The notes under the pieces: generated by a model
Seen by the model: the letters and a program-made list of their open reading frames with translations, nothing else
Told to the model about the DNA's origin: nothing
The model's database searches: none
Shown: one piece after another, positions 21,490 through 33,160 of the stretch
Layout: the number at the start of each line of letters is the position of its first letter
Position numbering within the stretch: position 1 is the first letter of the stretch
NCBI GenBank assembly: GCA_029959085.1
Contig: JARWIR010000013.1
Coordinates: 10,789,186-10,853,185, forward strand
Source of the DNA: Nemophila menziesii
Lineage: Eukaryota; Streptophyta; Magnoliopsida; Boraginales; Hydrophyllaceae
Length of the DNA stretch: 64,000 bases
Direction of reading: 5' to 3'
Made by a program: the position numbers and the translations under genes

Positions 21490-22700
21490 TGTAGAACATG
21501 AATAGCTGTAATGTTGATGTGTGTCCATGTAATGGACACCTTGCGAACTTTTCTTGGAATCTTGTCCATGCTTCGCCAACATCCTCACCATCTTATTGCA
21601 TGAAATCACAAGCCCCATTTGGTCCTTCAATCGCATACTTGAAGGGTAAAAACAATCAAAGAACCTCGACTGAAGCGCGTCCTAGCATGGGATAAGATCG
21701 GGATGTGAATGTCTAACCATTTGCTCACACTTCCGTTCAAGAACAATTGAAACATAAAGTAGTACACTTCCTTTACATTGCGACTCGGGCCAACTCCTTT
21801 ATGTCTCAACTATTCTTTCCACACCAACTGCAGTTTCTATAGGATCCATGAACACAAAACCTCATCCTCCAAGATTATCTACCCTCAATCTTCCGTAGGC
21901 ATTGATTCCTTGATAGAACATCGCTAACTAAAGTGATGGGGTATAACCATTAACTGGACATCTAGATAATTTGTGTTGGAACCTTATCCATGTCTCTCCT
22001 ACACTCTCATCATTCTCTTAGCAAAAACTAGCAAGTGTCATTTGATCCTTCATTCTCATACTTTACGGATAATAGCGATCAAAGACCCTTACTTGTAACT
22101 CGTCCCATGACAATCACATATTATGGTTGACTATCCAACCATTTACTGGCACCTCCAATCAAGAAAAACAGAAAGATAAAGTAAAATAGCTGCTCGCGTG
22201 TAATGCCTTGAGTAATGTAGGCATCACAAATTTGCATAAACTTCCTAATCAACCTTACTAGATCTTGATGTGATGCACCCCTATAGTGTTCAAAGCTCAA
22301 AAACTGACTAAGCATACTCTGACCGGGCTTGAATCTCGCAGCTTGGATCACTAGTGGGAGAATCTCTGATGGTTGTACTTGAAAAGGTGCTCCCTACCAG
22401 GAAGCCCTTCTTCATAGGTGTTGAATAACGGGTGGATTCCCTCCTAGTGGTACTCCTTGAGGTGGTACTACTTAGGGGATTGGATTTTGTTGATTTTTCT
22501 CCCAAAGTAGAAAACTATTATCTAATACTATGTTATCTACGAGTTCAGCCATCGCTTCCTTTCTCTTTTCCTCTCTTTGCCTCTTCTTTTGAGCTCGGAA
22601 TAATCTCTCGGGATCTGCGAGCATACACCAACACCTAGAAAAAAACCTGAAAATAGACAAATACAAAAACAAGCGTAAAACTAAAACAACTAAAAACTAC
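21490..22700 (-). pseudogene. Athila-like gag remnant (retroelement R1)
   Basis: Reading leftwards from the primer-binding site, the minus strand starts with a polar region containing LADPERLFRAQKKRQREEKR (about 22626-22567), then a gag core with FKPGQSMLSQF, DLVRLIRKFMQICDAYI and FLIGGASKWLDSQP (22333-22140). A second, diverged copy of the gag core follows further left: GPSRNVKEVYYFMF, FLNGSVSKWLD (21790-21710), then an F-x-CPLHGH-like block (about 21580-21490). Stops and frame changes break every domain. These features match Ty3/gypsy Athila/Tat gag proteins. No protease, reverse transcriptase or integrase follows; the remnant ends at the CACTA element. Confidence 0.68.
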
Positions 22701-22735
22701 TACACAAAACTAAACACAATAACTAACTAAAAAAA

Positions 22736-22757
22736 TTCCCGACAAAGGCGCCAAAAA
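22736..22757 (-). other. Primer-binding site of R1
   Basis: On the minus strand the sequence TTTTGGCGCCTTTGTCGGGA lies just inside the LTR end. It differs slightly from the Athila/Tat-type PBS seen in R2 (TGGCGCCGTTGCCGGGGA), which marks R1 as a diverged relative. Confidence 0.75.
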
Positions 22758-22774
22758 CTAGGTGGGGGAAAAGG

Positions 22775-24592
22775 TGTGATAAGATAATGATGAAAAAAGA
22801 ACACACATGCCTAATACTACCACGAGAAACTCACTGCAAGTGCACATATCGTTTGCAAGTTATTGTTGATAAATAAAGTTCGTTCGTAGGGATTTAGTCT
22901 GTTAGCTCATACTCGTGTTTAGATGAGAAAGCGTAGTAGAGATTAATTGTTAAAACTAAAAGCAGAAATATAAAGATAATATTTATTGGGTTTTCTAAGA
23001 TAAGAATTTTAAAGAAACTAATATTAAACTAATGTAAATAAACTACTAAGAATGGAGATGAAAGATATATCTTAGGTTTGCTAGTATGCATCTATCCTTC
23101 TAAATCATTATTCTAATTAAAAGGTGAATTGAGCAAATATAACTAGCCGAGATTCTAAATCCTTCTTACTTCCGCTAAGGTAGCTTAGAAGGCAACCTCA
23201 ACACTACCAAGGGACTTGGGTAAGGGGACCTTGCGCAGAGATCGGTGATGGAAATCTAACCCAATTGACTATCTAGTTACGCAAGCCCGTCAGGATCACT
23301 ATCGCACGCTAGACAATTATGTGGTGTTGTCTATAATTGAATCCCCTGCCAGAGTGACAATCCAACTACAAAGAACAGTCATAAGATTGGCCAAATCTAG
23401 GGCTGGAATAAGTCAAGCACATAATACATATATACTCCCTCTGTTTCATAATGTTTGTACAATTACTAAAAATGTAGGTTTAAAATGTTTGTCCAGTTAG
23501 AATATCAAGACACTTTTTCCCTTTTTTTCCACTATTACCCCATTTGAAATATTAAAATTTATGTTTCCAATACATATTTAAAATATCAAGACATTTTATA
23601 AAGGGTAGTTTAGTAATAGGGAGTGTAATTATTATATTCCTTAATATGTGTGAAAAGTAAAATGGACAAACATTTTGATACAGAGGGAGTATAAATAAAA
23701 CACTTAACCAATTAATTGTCACTTTCCCAAATAACATAGAATATAGAAAATAGAATTCAAGGATTATCCATAGTGCAAACCCAAGCTATCAGAAAATTAG
23801 TTCATAGCTAAAGAAATAAATCTGAAGATAAAATACCTTACAAACATGGTTAAGCTAAAAATCTAAGATAAATTACCCTAATGGTAGAATGGAAGGATAA
23901 AGAAAAGGAGTTTGTGACTCTCCAGCTTCTTGACTTCCTTTACAAGTCAACTTGCTTATCTCGATGATTTAAGTGTAATTCTAGATCTAAATACAAGAAA
24001 GGACATGTTTCTAAAGGTAAGTAGTTATATATATAGGTATACGGACGAATTCTAGGTCATGGGACAAGTCTTGGAGTCCTAATCCAACTTAAACTTGTTT
24101 TCCTTAATAATAGGGCTGGTTGACCTTTGGAGTTTGTAAAAATCATAACTCCTTCGTTACAACTTAAAATCCAGTGATCTTGGTATTGAAACGACCAAAA
24201 TTCAAAGACCTTTTCAGATTTAAAAGAGATACTTCAAATTCTTTGTCTATTTTATGCAGCATCGAAAATACTACACATGTTCACATCTGGACAACAACTT
24301 TTAGAAGATGTTGCACTTTTCTCAAACCATCTTTCTTTCCTTTTACTCTTGATTTCCTTGGATCTTATTTCCTCAACTCTTAACATCCATTTGGAATCTA
24401 ATAATATCATTGTACCTAAGAGCTTCACATTTAACACACAAATTACACTAAAAATGCTCTAAACGTAACAAATACCCAAACCAGTGTAAAAATTGAGAAA
24501 CTAACAATTAATGGGAAAACCCCCTCAGCTAAGCACATAATACACCTAAAATGATGTCTCTAGAGTAGATTAATATCACAAATATGGAGACA
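22775..24592 (-). mobile_element. 5' LTR of Athila-like retroelement R1
   Basis: On the minus strand the LTR starts TGTCTCCATATTTGTGAT at 24592 and ends TTATCACA at 22775, next to the PBS. It aligns along its length with the LTR at 28683-30314 (shared blocks around the ends, the CACTGCAAGT word, and the GACGCAAGCCC/CTATCTAGTTACGC region). It is 1818 bp, of which 255 bp is an inserted Stowaway MITE. The start and end dinucleotides are TG and CA. No matching 3' LTR was found. Confidence 0.78.
23435..23689. mobile_element. Stowaway-type MITE (Tc1/mariner)
   Basis: The left end CTCCCTCTGTTTCATAATG and the right end, reverse-complemented CTCCCTCTGTATCAAAATG, form strong terminal inverted repeats, and both outer flanks are TA, the Stowaway target. 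The element is 255 bp and non-coding. It is inserted inside the R1 LTR. Confidence 0.93.
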
Positions 24593-26990
24593 GTAGGGAA
24601 AAAAATTTGTTACATTAAGGAGTGGTTTAAATAATTTGGAAAATCTTAAAGGAATGTATCACTTACTCACCCTTTTGGTATACATAACCAATGGCAAAAG
24701 AGAAGCTTTTAATCAAAAAACTCAACACTATTCTATGTATAGTCTACGTAATCCTATCTTCAGTGATATTTTTGCATAGCCCATATGGTATGTCAACATC
24801 TTGTATAGTCCCAACTGCTACTTATGATTGTGCATTAGATAACTCATCTGCACATGCATTTGTCTCCTATTTAAGATAGAACTTCCCTACAAACAGTTAT
24901 GGTTCTGAATTTACATAGTTGAACTAAACCTAAACTAGTACCTAAAGTGTGGCCTATTTCTCTCCCCGCTATCCAGATTCGTCCTTGACTCTTGAATACC
25001 GAGCTCTCTTTTTCCTCTTAATCGTCGAGAGGTGGTATAATCATGAATTATAGTCCCAACTATGAATCCACTCGGATCTTGACCAGTGGAACCATAACAA
25101 CATATCTTCGTTGCGAAAGCTATGATGTTCTGTTGTTGACCTAATACTAACTGGTAATGGTGGAGAGTTATATGATTGTTGTAGAGCAATGTGAATAACT
25201 ATTAGTCTGACAGATAGAACATGATTATAACGATTAATATCCCCAAATATATTTGAATTTCATTTCGATAAAAAAGTAATCTCATATCGCTAGTAACTAT
25301 CTATGTAATATAACCATACTTGCGAGTCTGCCATCGTTGAGTAACGAACAGATATTAAAAATCTCATAACCAAGCGGAAGATTCTAATCACGATTAACAG
25401 ACAACAATCATGACCTACATCAGTAAAAAATGCCGCAATTTCTCAAGTTACTCATTATCCAAGTGGGTTAGGATCATGGAGGACTTAAGCAGTGGAAATA
25501 TACCCAAATAAAACTAATTTTTAGAAAAAACACTTCCAACAAATTTCGACCACCTTAAAAAGACAAAACTAAATTAAAGGGATCGCAAAGATTAAAACAT
25601 TCCAAAACCTAGTTAGACAAAAGTTAAGACCATAACTTAATATGGACCGATCTACGATCAACTAATCGGATCTTGAGATCGAGAATAAGAAGATTTGAAG
25701 ATGTATTTTTGATGTTAATGGAATTTTGAAAAGAAGTTTAGGAAGATGAAAGGTTAGATAAAAATAAATAAAGTAGAGAGATTAGAAAGAAAAAATAGAG
25801 AAAGAAAGACTCTATTTTTTCTTTTTTGGTACACGAATAGTTCGGGCCACCTTGAGCGTACCACTATCAATCCACAGGAAGAAGAAAGAAAGATTTTTTA
25901 AGAGGTTCTTCTACCTACTCCAATTATATAATTTCCACTATAAGTTTATCACTTCTTCTAGAGTTTTTTTAATCATATCATTTTTTACCTAAATAATAGG
26001 CAACCAAAAAATCATTTAAAGTTATTCAAAATCTGACACTCTGGTCGCGTTTCGACCATTGTTTTTTTTGAAAGGTAGTCATTCAATGACCGTCTTTACT
26101 TAATAATATATTATTCACTTAATCCGTGTTTTAAGTAAAGACGATCATTAAGTTCCCACTTTTACTTAAACACGAAAAAACTTTTATTGTGATGGCCTAT
26201 TTAATTTAATCTATAAAGAATTATTGTTTCTATATATAATTTTTTTTTATTTTTCTATATACAATATATAATTAATTCGTCTATGTATTCAATTCATTTT
26301 TTATATAGGAATTATTAAACGAATTGAATATAGAAACGAATTAAATATATGAAAGCAGATTAATTATATATTGTATACAGAAAAACAAATTATTATATTC
26401 GATGAATATATATGATAAAATGAAGTAAACAAATGAATTAAAGAAAACCATAAGAGTACCACAGCTTAAATTTAAAATATATTACTAGTGAAAATAGTAA
26501 AAAAAATTGTAGTTTTGTATCTTTTCTTTTAAACAAAAATCCATTAGTTCCATATATATATTTTATGTATTTATTTTTGGGTTGAAATTTTTTTTACCTT
26601 TGGGTTGTACATCTTAAAAAGCATATGAATTCGTAGTTGTTGAAATGGTTAGCAATTAATCACATGAAAATAAAAAACTTAAAATTTAACACTTATCTAA
26701 ATAATTTGTATTAATTATTATTATAATTGTCAATATAAATATTTGTTTATGATATCTCAAGACATTTTACCTGGTATTTATTTTATATTAACAAATCTTT
26801 TTGAAATATGATATTAATGTATTTGTATTATTTTTTTAAAACACACATTACGAAGTAACTAATTTTTGTTTAAATTAAAAGGTATTCTGATCATAAATTA
26901 ATTTCGAATAATTTTAAGTTGTTTGGATATTTTGCATTTATATATGACCATCTTTTTTAGGACAAATTATTTAGATATGGCAAATTTTTT
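24593..26990. other. Intergenic stretch with two small hairpin repeats
   Basis: No confirmed gene lies here. A 62-codon open frame is listed separately. Two inverted repeats are visible: 26085-26150 (AATGACCGTCTTTACTTAA against TTAAGTAAAGACGATCATT) and 26249-26386 (CTATATACAATATATAATTA against its near-perfect inverse). Both are probably MITE relics. A block near 25832-25870 resembles the GGCCAGCTTGCGCGCACCAC motif at 6037-6080. Confidence 0.5.
24691..24879 (+). CDS. Small open frame with hydrophobic N-terminal segment, unverified
   Basis: 62 codons from an ATG. Residues about 12-30 are hydrophobic and follow a lysine-rich start, as in a signal anchor or signal peptide, and the C-terminal part has two cysteines (C38 and C47). 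I do not recognise a family. There is no visible promoter or supporting neighbour, and the ORF may be a chance product in AT-rich DNA. Confidence 0.15.
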   Translation: MAKEKLLIKKLNTILCIVYVILSSVIFLHSPYGMSTSCIVPTATYDCALDNSSAHAFVSYLR

Positions 26991-26999
26991 AATAAAGTA

Positions 27000-28545
27000 T
27001 AATTTTCTTTTGTATCAATGGAACGTGTTGACCTGCAATGCTATCAAGAATAACAAAATCTGTAGGTATAGCTAAAGTACCTACTTGGACAAGCACGTCT
27101 TCAATTACTCCTCATGGCCTTATCGTGGAGTTATCTAGGAGCAGCAAATTGATATCTTTTCTTTTGGCATCTCCCATGCCTAACTTTTCAAACATATTCT
27201 TGGGCATGATATTCTTTCCCGAACCCAAGTCACACATCGCTTTAGCTTCGAAGTTATCACCTATACTGATTTGGAGGTATAAGGATCCCGGGTCTTATAT
27301 CTTTTGTGGTAGCTTCTTTGGAATTGTTGTCAAGCTTTCTTTAGTAAGGGCCACAGTCTCGATCTCAAACCCTACACTCTTACTCTTCTTGGACGTAATC
27401 TCTTTGAAGACTTTTGGTGTTGTAGACTCTTTATCAAATACTTCGAGTACAGGAACAATGGTGTTTTTTGGGCTTGACGTTTCAGATTTAGTATCACCAC
27501 TAGGATATGTAATTATTTATAGATAAGGTGGTGATAGTAGCGGATGTGGTGGCGGTATCTCCGCCTTGTTCTCTTCTTTTCCAACCTCTTTAACCCTATC
27601 TTTGATTGTTACTTTGCCTAAATTAAGCTTCGTGGGTTATTCAATTGTTGGAATTTCTACTGCACTCCTCCCAGTTGTACCGTCAACCTCATCCTCACTT
27701 TCCCAAGCTTCAATTGTTACCTCGTTTATGTGAAATTCGATTGGTGATTATGGTTGTGTAGGTGGCGTTTCCACCTTACATTCTTCTTCTTGCACCTTTT
27801 GTGCGGTTGTCTCTTCTTTCTCAGTCTCTTTTTCTTCTTCTCTAACCATATGCTTGAATTCTTGTTCAACCTCTTTCGCATTCTGATCTTTAACAATTAC
27901 TTCTTCTAAGCTAAGCTTAGTTGGTTCTTTTATGGTTGAAAGTTTGAACCCAACATTGCTATCACCCAGTTTCATATAAATTTCTTGTTGTAATTGTTGA
28001 TTGATCATAGTGACTTGCGTCAATCTTTGCTCCATCGCTTGAATTTTTTGATGCATGAGTTGTATTGTTGATAGGGCAGCATTGATATTTACGTCACTTT
28101 CTCTCCTTTTATCGGTTGAATCTTGGTTAAACTTTGCAAGAGCATCTTTTGAATGAATTAATTCAGAGGAACGCTCTATGTCTTTTATATATAATGTTTT
28201 CAAGCTGGTTAATGTTGATTCCATGAAATTTTCTAGGGTTTGTGAGAGCTCATTGTTGGAATCTTCTTACGGATTATCCATGAGCTGTGTTGGAGCTCGA
28301 GTGTATTCACAAATCTTACGGCCTTTGTTGAGTCCTGCCCTCGATATGTCTAAGTTTTTATCAAATGTAAACTCCCTTTGAGTACTATTATTGGTCCTAG
28401 TGGCGTAGGTTGGTTGTGGTTGCGGTAAATGATTTTGATATGTGGGTTTCCTAAACGTTGATCTTGGGAACGCACATTCTTTCCAATGATGTCCTGGCAA
28501 CCCACAGTGTGAACATCGATCCATAGACGTAAGTCCATACATAAG
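27000..28545 (-). pseudogene. Athila-like gag-protease remnant (retroelement R2)
   Basis: Order on the minus strand: a CCHC zinc knuckle CSHCGLPGHHWKEC (about 28520-28476); a tail with stops; a coiled-coil, Glu/Lys-rich region of 158 codons (28224-27748, for example INAALSTIQLMHQKIQAMEQ); then a retropepsin-like segment around the signature CDLGSGKNIMPKNMFEKLG, followed by L-LLDNSTIRP, a TGA stop and V-EDVLVQVGTLAIPTDF (about 27240-27040). The motif CDLGSGKNIMP corresponds to the D-(S/T)-G active-site region of plant gypsy proteases, here D-L-G-S-G. Reverse transcriptase and integrase are absent. The 162-codon open frame on the opposite strand (27038-27526) is only the antisense shadow. Confidence 0.72.
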
Positions 28546-28642
28546 GAACTTGAGAAGAGAATAAAAAAGAAAACGCGTAAAACTGAAAGAAAATAAAAAC
28601 TTCTACACTAAATAAACACAAATAAAACTAACTTAAAGATAA

Positions 28643-28665
28643 ATCCCCGGCAACGGCGCCAAAAA
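28643..28665 (-). other. Primer-binding site of R2
   Basis: On the minus strand the sequence TGGCGCCGTTGCCGGGGA sits between the LTR end and gag. This is the PBS form characteristic of Athila/Tat-group gypsy elements. Confidence 0.85.
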
Positions 28666-28682
28666 CTTGGTGGGGGAAAAGG

Positions 28683-30314
28683 TGTGATAAATAAACAGAT
28701 AAATAAAGATAATAATAATAAAGGACACACCCTTGACTACCACGAGAAACTCACTGCAAGTATTACAAATTGTTTGCAAGTTTAGTTAGTAAGTAAAAGT
28801 TCGTTCACATGGATTTGATCAGTTAGATCTACTTATGGATATAAAAAAGTGTAGGAGAAGTTACTTGTTAAATAAAAAGACAATAAAAGTAATAATATTT
28901 ATTTGGTTTTCAGATCATGAAGATAATAATGCAAATAAATTAGTACTAAAAGAATGGAGATGAGAAATATAGCTTAGGGTTGTTAGTATGCACTTATCCT
29001 TCTAAATAAATATTCTAGTTATATAGGGGTGATTAAAGCTCTTAGATAAATAGTCAGGATTCTAAATTCCTCCTAACCCCCTTCCGGGTGGACTTAGGTG
29101 GCGACCTCACAATTACCAGGGGACTTAACTAAGGTGCTCCTAAGCCACTAGGTTCTGAGATGAGATTGTCCTGCAAATAATGGTCGGTGATTAAATCAAA
29201 CCCTAATGACTATCTAGTTAGGCAAGCCCTTCCAGATCACTACCGCACACTAGACGCTTATGTGGTGTTTCAATAATTAGACACCCCTTCCGGGTGACCA
29301 TCTAACTACTATTAATGGGGTAGTCTATACTCGTGCACTAGCAAGAACTACGATCAATAAATCAAAGCACATAAAACAGATATATGGTTAAGAAGCTAGA
29401 ATCACTTTAAAAGGGTTTTACCAAATAATGTAAAAACAAATAAAGAATTAGAAATCAAAGATTATACATATGAAAACCCAAACTATGGAAAAATTAGTTC
29501 ATATCTAAAGACATAGAAATAAACTATGGATAAAAGTTATTAGAAACAAAGACAAGCTAAATAATCTAATACATATTACCCTAATGATAGAGGGAGATGA
29601 TGGAGAAGAGGAGTTTGTGACTTTCCAACTTCTTGTCTTCCTCTCTACAGGTCTTGTTGCTTCTCTTGAATGACTTCTATGATACTTAAGGTTTAGAACT
29701 GAGCAAGGACATGTTTACAATAGTTAAAGGGTCTATTTATAGGAGTCCAGGAAGCCCTAATTCGGATTTCTTGGAGTAGAAGGCAAGCAATTAGACTTCT
29801 TTTCCAAATCAAATCCGTAGCCCTAAAATATTGAAACTGTTTCTATTTTGTTTTGGTCACAACTTCTTCAATATTGCTCTGATTTTTGCCTACTTTATAT
29901 CGAAATGACCGTATCAGAAATCTTTAAACTTTAGCTTCAGATCATTTTTCCAAATTCCCAGCCAATTTTATGTTATTATCACTTTAGTGGACGTATCTGC
30001 TGAAATTCATATTTACTTGACAACTTTATTTTTTTCCTATTTTATCTTTTACTTCCTTTATCTCCAATTTCCATCATTATCTTCTTTCCTTTATCTCTTG
30101 GAACTTATTTGGCATCTAATTAATTACCATATATCTTTAAAGATTCACAATTATCAAACAATTAAACCAAATATGGTCTAAAAACAATAAATCATCAAAT
30201 CAAGACAAGAAATAAGAAAATGTAATAATATAACTAAAAATCGAATATTAATTATCCTAATACAGCTAAAATGACGTCTCCAACCTAGATTAATTCATCA
30301 CAAATAGGGAGACA
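28683..30314 (-). mobile_element. 5' LTR of Athila-like retroelement R2
   Basis: On the minus strand the LTR starts TGTCTCCCTATTTGTGATG at 30314 and ends TTATCACA at 28683, just before the PBS. It is 1632 bp. It shares its start, end and several internal blocks with the R1 LTR, including an upstream-facing GGAGACGTCATTTTAG near the start. No 3' LTR was found, so a target duplication cannot be checked. Confidence 0.8.
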
Positions 30315-30546
30315 TCAATACTATAAATTTCTAAAAAGCGATTAGAAAAAAAGTACTATAAATTTCTGAGTAAGAAACCCTCAACACCCACCCGCCAAGT
30401 ATAACAAACTAGAAATTCTTAAATGGGGTTAGAACATAGGTTTAATATTAATATACCTATGACTATGATGGAGAGAGATAGGGATAAAGAGACAAGTAAA
30501 TTTTCCCCCCTTATATGTATTTTGAATTGTATTGTCCATTTTTTTA

Positions 30547-30736
30547 GGAAAATACTTCCATTCAATATTGGATGGTTCAATACCGTCGTTTTATGACACA
30601 TACCTCATGTTTATCTTATGCAAAAACTAATTATAATAACTACATAGTTAATCTAATGAAATGTGTTTTATCAATATAATTAATGGTTACACGATGTTAA
30701 TATTGGACCATCCAATATAGGATGGAAATCTTACCC
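30547..30736. mobile_element. Short MITE with long inverted ends
   Basis: The left end (GGAAAATACTTCCATTCAAT, then ATTGGATGGTTCAATA) and the right end, reverse-complemented (GGGTAAGATTTCCATCCTAT, then ATTGGATGGTCCAATA), pair over about 37 bp. The flanks ATTTTTTTA and TTTCTTTTA agree at 7 of 9 positions, possibly a 9-bp target duplication. The element is 190 bp. Confidence 0.65.
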
Positions 30737-30740
30737 TTTC

Positions 30741-32365
30741 TTTTAACACTCCCATACTAATAAAATGGATAATATAATACGTAAAATAATTAATAGTAAA
30801 AATAATATTGAATTATCCTATTCAAGATAATAAAATATAACCTAAGAAAAAAATCAATCTTATAAAAGACACCCAAATTTTAAAATTAAATTAACCAAAC
30901 ATTTTTAAAATAGCCTAATTTTGATAGCATTAACCCCCTATGTCATATAAATGTTCATTGTTGCGTTAACTCGGATTAGTTTGAATACGTCATTGGCTAT
31001 TTCTTTTGTAACTACTCAATAAGCAGGATGTCTTGTGGTACATGCAAATAAATGGTTAGGGTCAAATAGAGGAAACCCCCTGATAACGCTTTTACGCTCA
31101 AGTTAGTATTTATTGGAGGCAAATGTCCTTTTTAATATTGAATCGCAACAGAACAAAAAGTATGAAGAGTGGGTAGTGTGCATATTTGTGAGAAAATAGA
31201 TGTTATTATAGGTAAAATGAAGTCGTTTTGTCGAATAAGAAGTCCCTCTAAGATTAGGATTTCATGAGAAGTAGACTCATAACTCTGTTATATTTCTATA
31301 AATTGAAGATTTCTCTACTGATGAACTTGGCTAAGAGTTATCTTCTTAACACTGAATTTATGAAAATTTCACATCATCTTTGATATGGTGTGTGGCTTAT
31401 TTTCTTAATTTTTCAATATTATATTTATTCAACGATATGTTCTCATAGTCGTCGTCCTAATAAGTTTATAGGACGAAGCCCACCATCCATAGCTTGCTTG
31501 GTCATTGTCTTCTTCCCTTTGACTAGAAATTCCCTCCCTTTGACCTTAATTATTATTTCTAAAGTATCATACGACATCCGACCTATCAAGTAGTTAAGGA
31601 AAAATATATCCAGTCACGTATCCAAACTAGTTCGAGTTCACACGACAACAAATGATTATTTGATAGAGGGTTTATGCTATCAAAGTCGGGTTCAAAAATT
31701 TTAAAATATTTAAATATTTTTATTAGATTGAATTGATTTTGGGTTATATTTTTTAGGATTAATGCCCAAGAAACTCCTCAAACTAGTTTTAATTCCTACT
31801 CAACACAATCGTCATTTTTTTTGCCCATAAAAGGCACCATACATTTTGTTCTTTCCTTTTTTGCCATAAAAAAAGCAGTTTGAATTATGAGAAATTTCCC
31901 AGAACTCAAATTTTCTGGGATAATACAAACTTTATTTTATATTCTTAATTTTTTTTCACTTTATTGTATGAAAACATTTTGATAGTATCGAAGTGTTAAA
32001 AAAAAACTAAAAAATAATAGTTCAAAATACATATAGCAAAAACAAAAAAATTACACTAAACATTTATTTTACATGTACCACACGACGTCCGACTTATTGA
32101 ATAGTTGAGGAAAAAAATAGTCAATAACGTATTCGAACTACTCCGTGTTAACACAACAACGAACGTTATACAACAAAAACTTTAAGCTATCAAAATTAGG
32201 CTCAAAATATTTTAAAATTTTTGTTACTTTAATTCTAAAATTTAGATCTTTTTTTTTCTTAAGTTAGATTTTATTATCTTGTACAAGATAATTCAATATT
32301 ATTTTTTACTATTAATTCTTTTACAGAATCTATTATCCATTTTAACAGCATTGGAGCGTTAAAAA
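30741..32365. mobile_element. Element with about 120-bp terminal inverted repeats and internal direct repeats
   Basis: The left arm (30741-30870) and right arm (32245-32365) are inverted copies: both contain TTAACACTCC/TTAACGCTCC, TAAAATGGATAAT, TTAATAGTAAAAATAATATT and AAGATAATAAAAT. Inside, two diverged direct repeats occur at about 31565-31710 and 32080-32220 (shared ACGACATCCGAC, GTAGTTAAGGAAAAA and GCTATCAAAGT-type words). The block ending GAAGTGTTAAAAAA (about 31975-32055) is repeated at 32345-32400. No coding sequence is recognised. Confidence 0.5.
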
Positions 32366-32370
32366 ATGGA

Positions 32371-33160
32371 CAAAAAATCGAAATACATATTAGGAAAAAA
32401 AAAATATGTACTTGTCCCTTCAACCTTATCTCCCTCCATCATAGTGTAATTTAATTTAATATTAAAACTGTACTCTAACCCATGCAAGAATTTCCCAAAA
32501 CAAACATATCTCACCAGACAAACTTCTTTTGTTTTCTTCTTCCATGACTACAATAATTTATGTAAAAGTTCCTCAAACCCAGACGCTTTATTGTTGTTTT
32601 ATTTCTCTATCTTCTTGGGTATCTTTTTTTTTTTTGTTCCAATATCTTCTTGGGTATCAACTCAAATGGGGAGAGTCTTCATTAAGCTTCTTGCTTTTCT
32701 TTTTTAATATATATTTTATAAAAAGTGATCTATAGGCCCACTGGGCAAGGTCTTAGTCATCCAATCTAATAGTATAAGTCGAACCGATTCAATGTCTCCA
32801 AATCCAAAGTGGCTCTTTTACGTAACAAAAAAAAATTATAATATTGTAACATAAATTTTATGAAAAGTGATCTATATTATTTATGAATAATGACATATAC
32901 TATTTTATGAAAAGTGATCTATAATACGTATCAAATATTTAGTAGCTAATATAACATATATTTCATTTTTGAATAATGATATATATCATTTAAATTTATA
33001 CCATTCAATATACTATCTATGACGTGGCATGATTTGAGTAGAAGTAAATCATTAATCTATATATTTCTCTGATTTGATTAACGATTTATTTCCACTCAAG
33101 TCACATTATGAGTTATATATTAGATGGTATGAATTTAAGTGGTATATATCTTTACACGTC
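32371..33160. other. AT-rich upstream region of the kaurene oxidase gene
   Basis: The word ATGAAAAGTGATCTATA recurs at about 32860 and 32912, and a shorter AAAAGTGATCTATAGG at 32719. No gene is seen. Distal regulatory sequence may lie here. Confidence 0.4.

Noticed and set aside
27038..27526. 162-codon + strand open frame
   Set aside because: The opposite strand carries the retropepsin-like motif of retroelement R2, so this frame is antisense.
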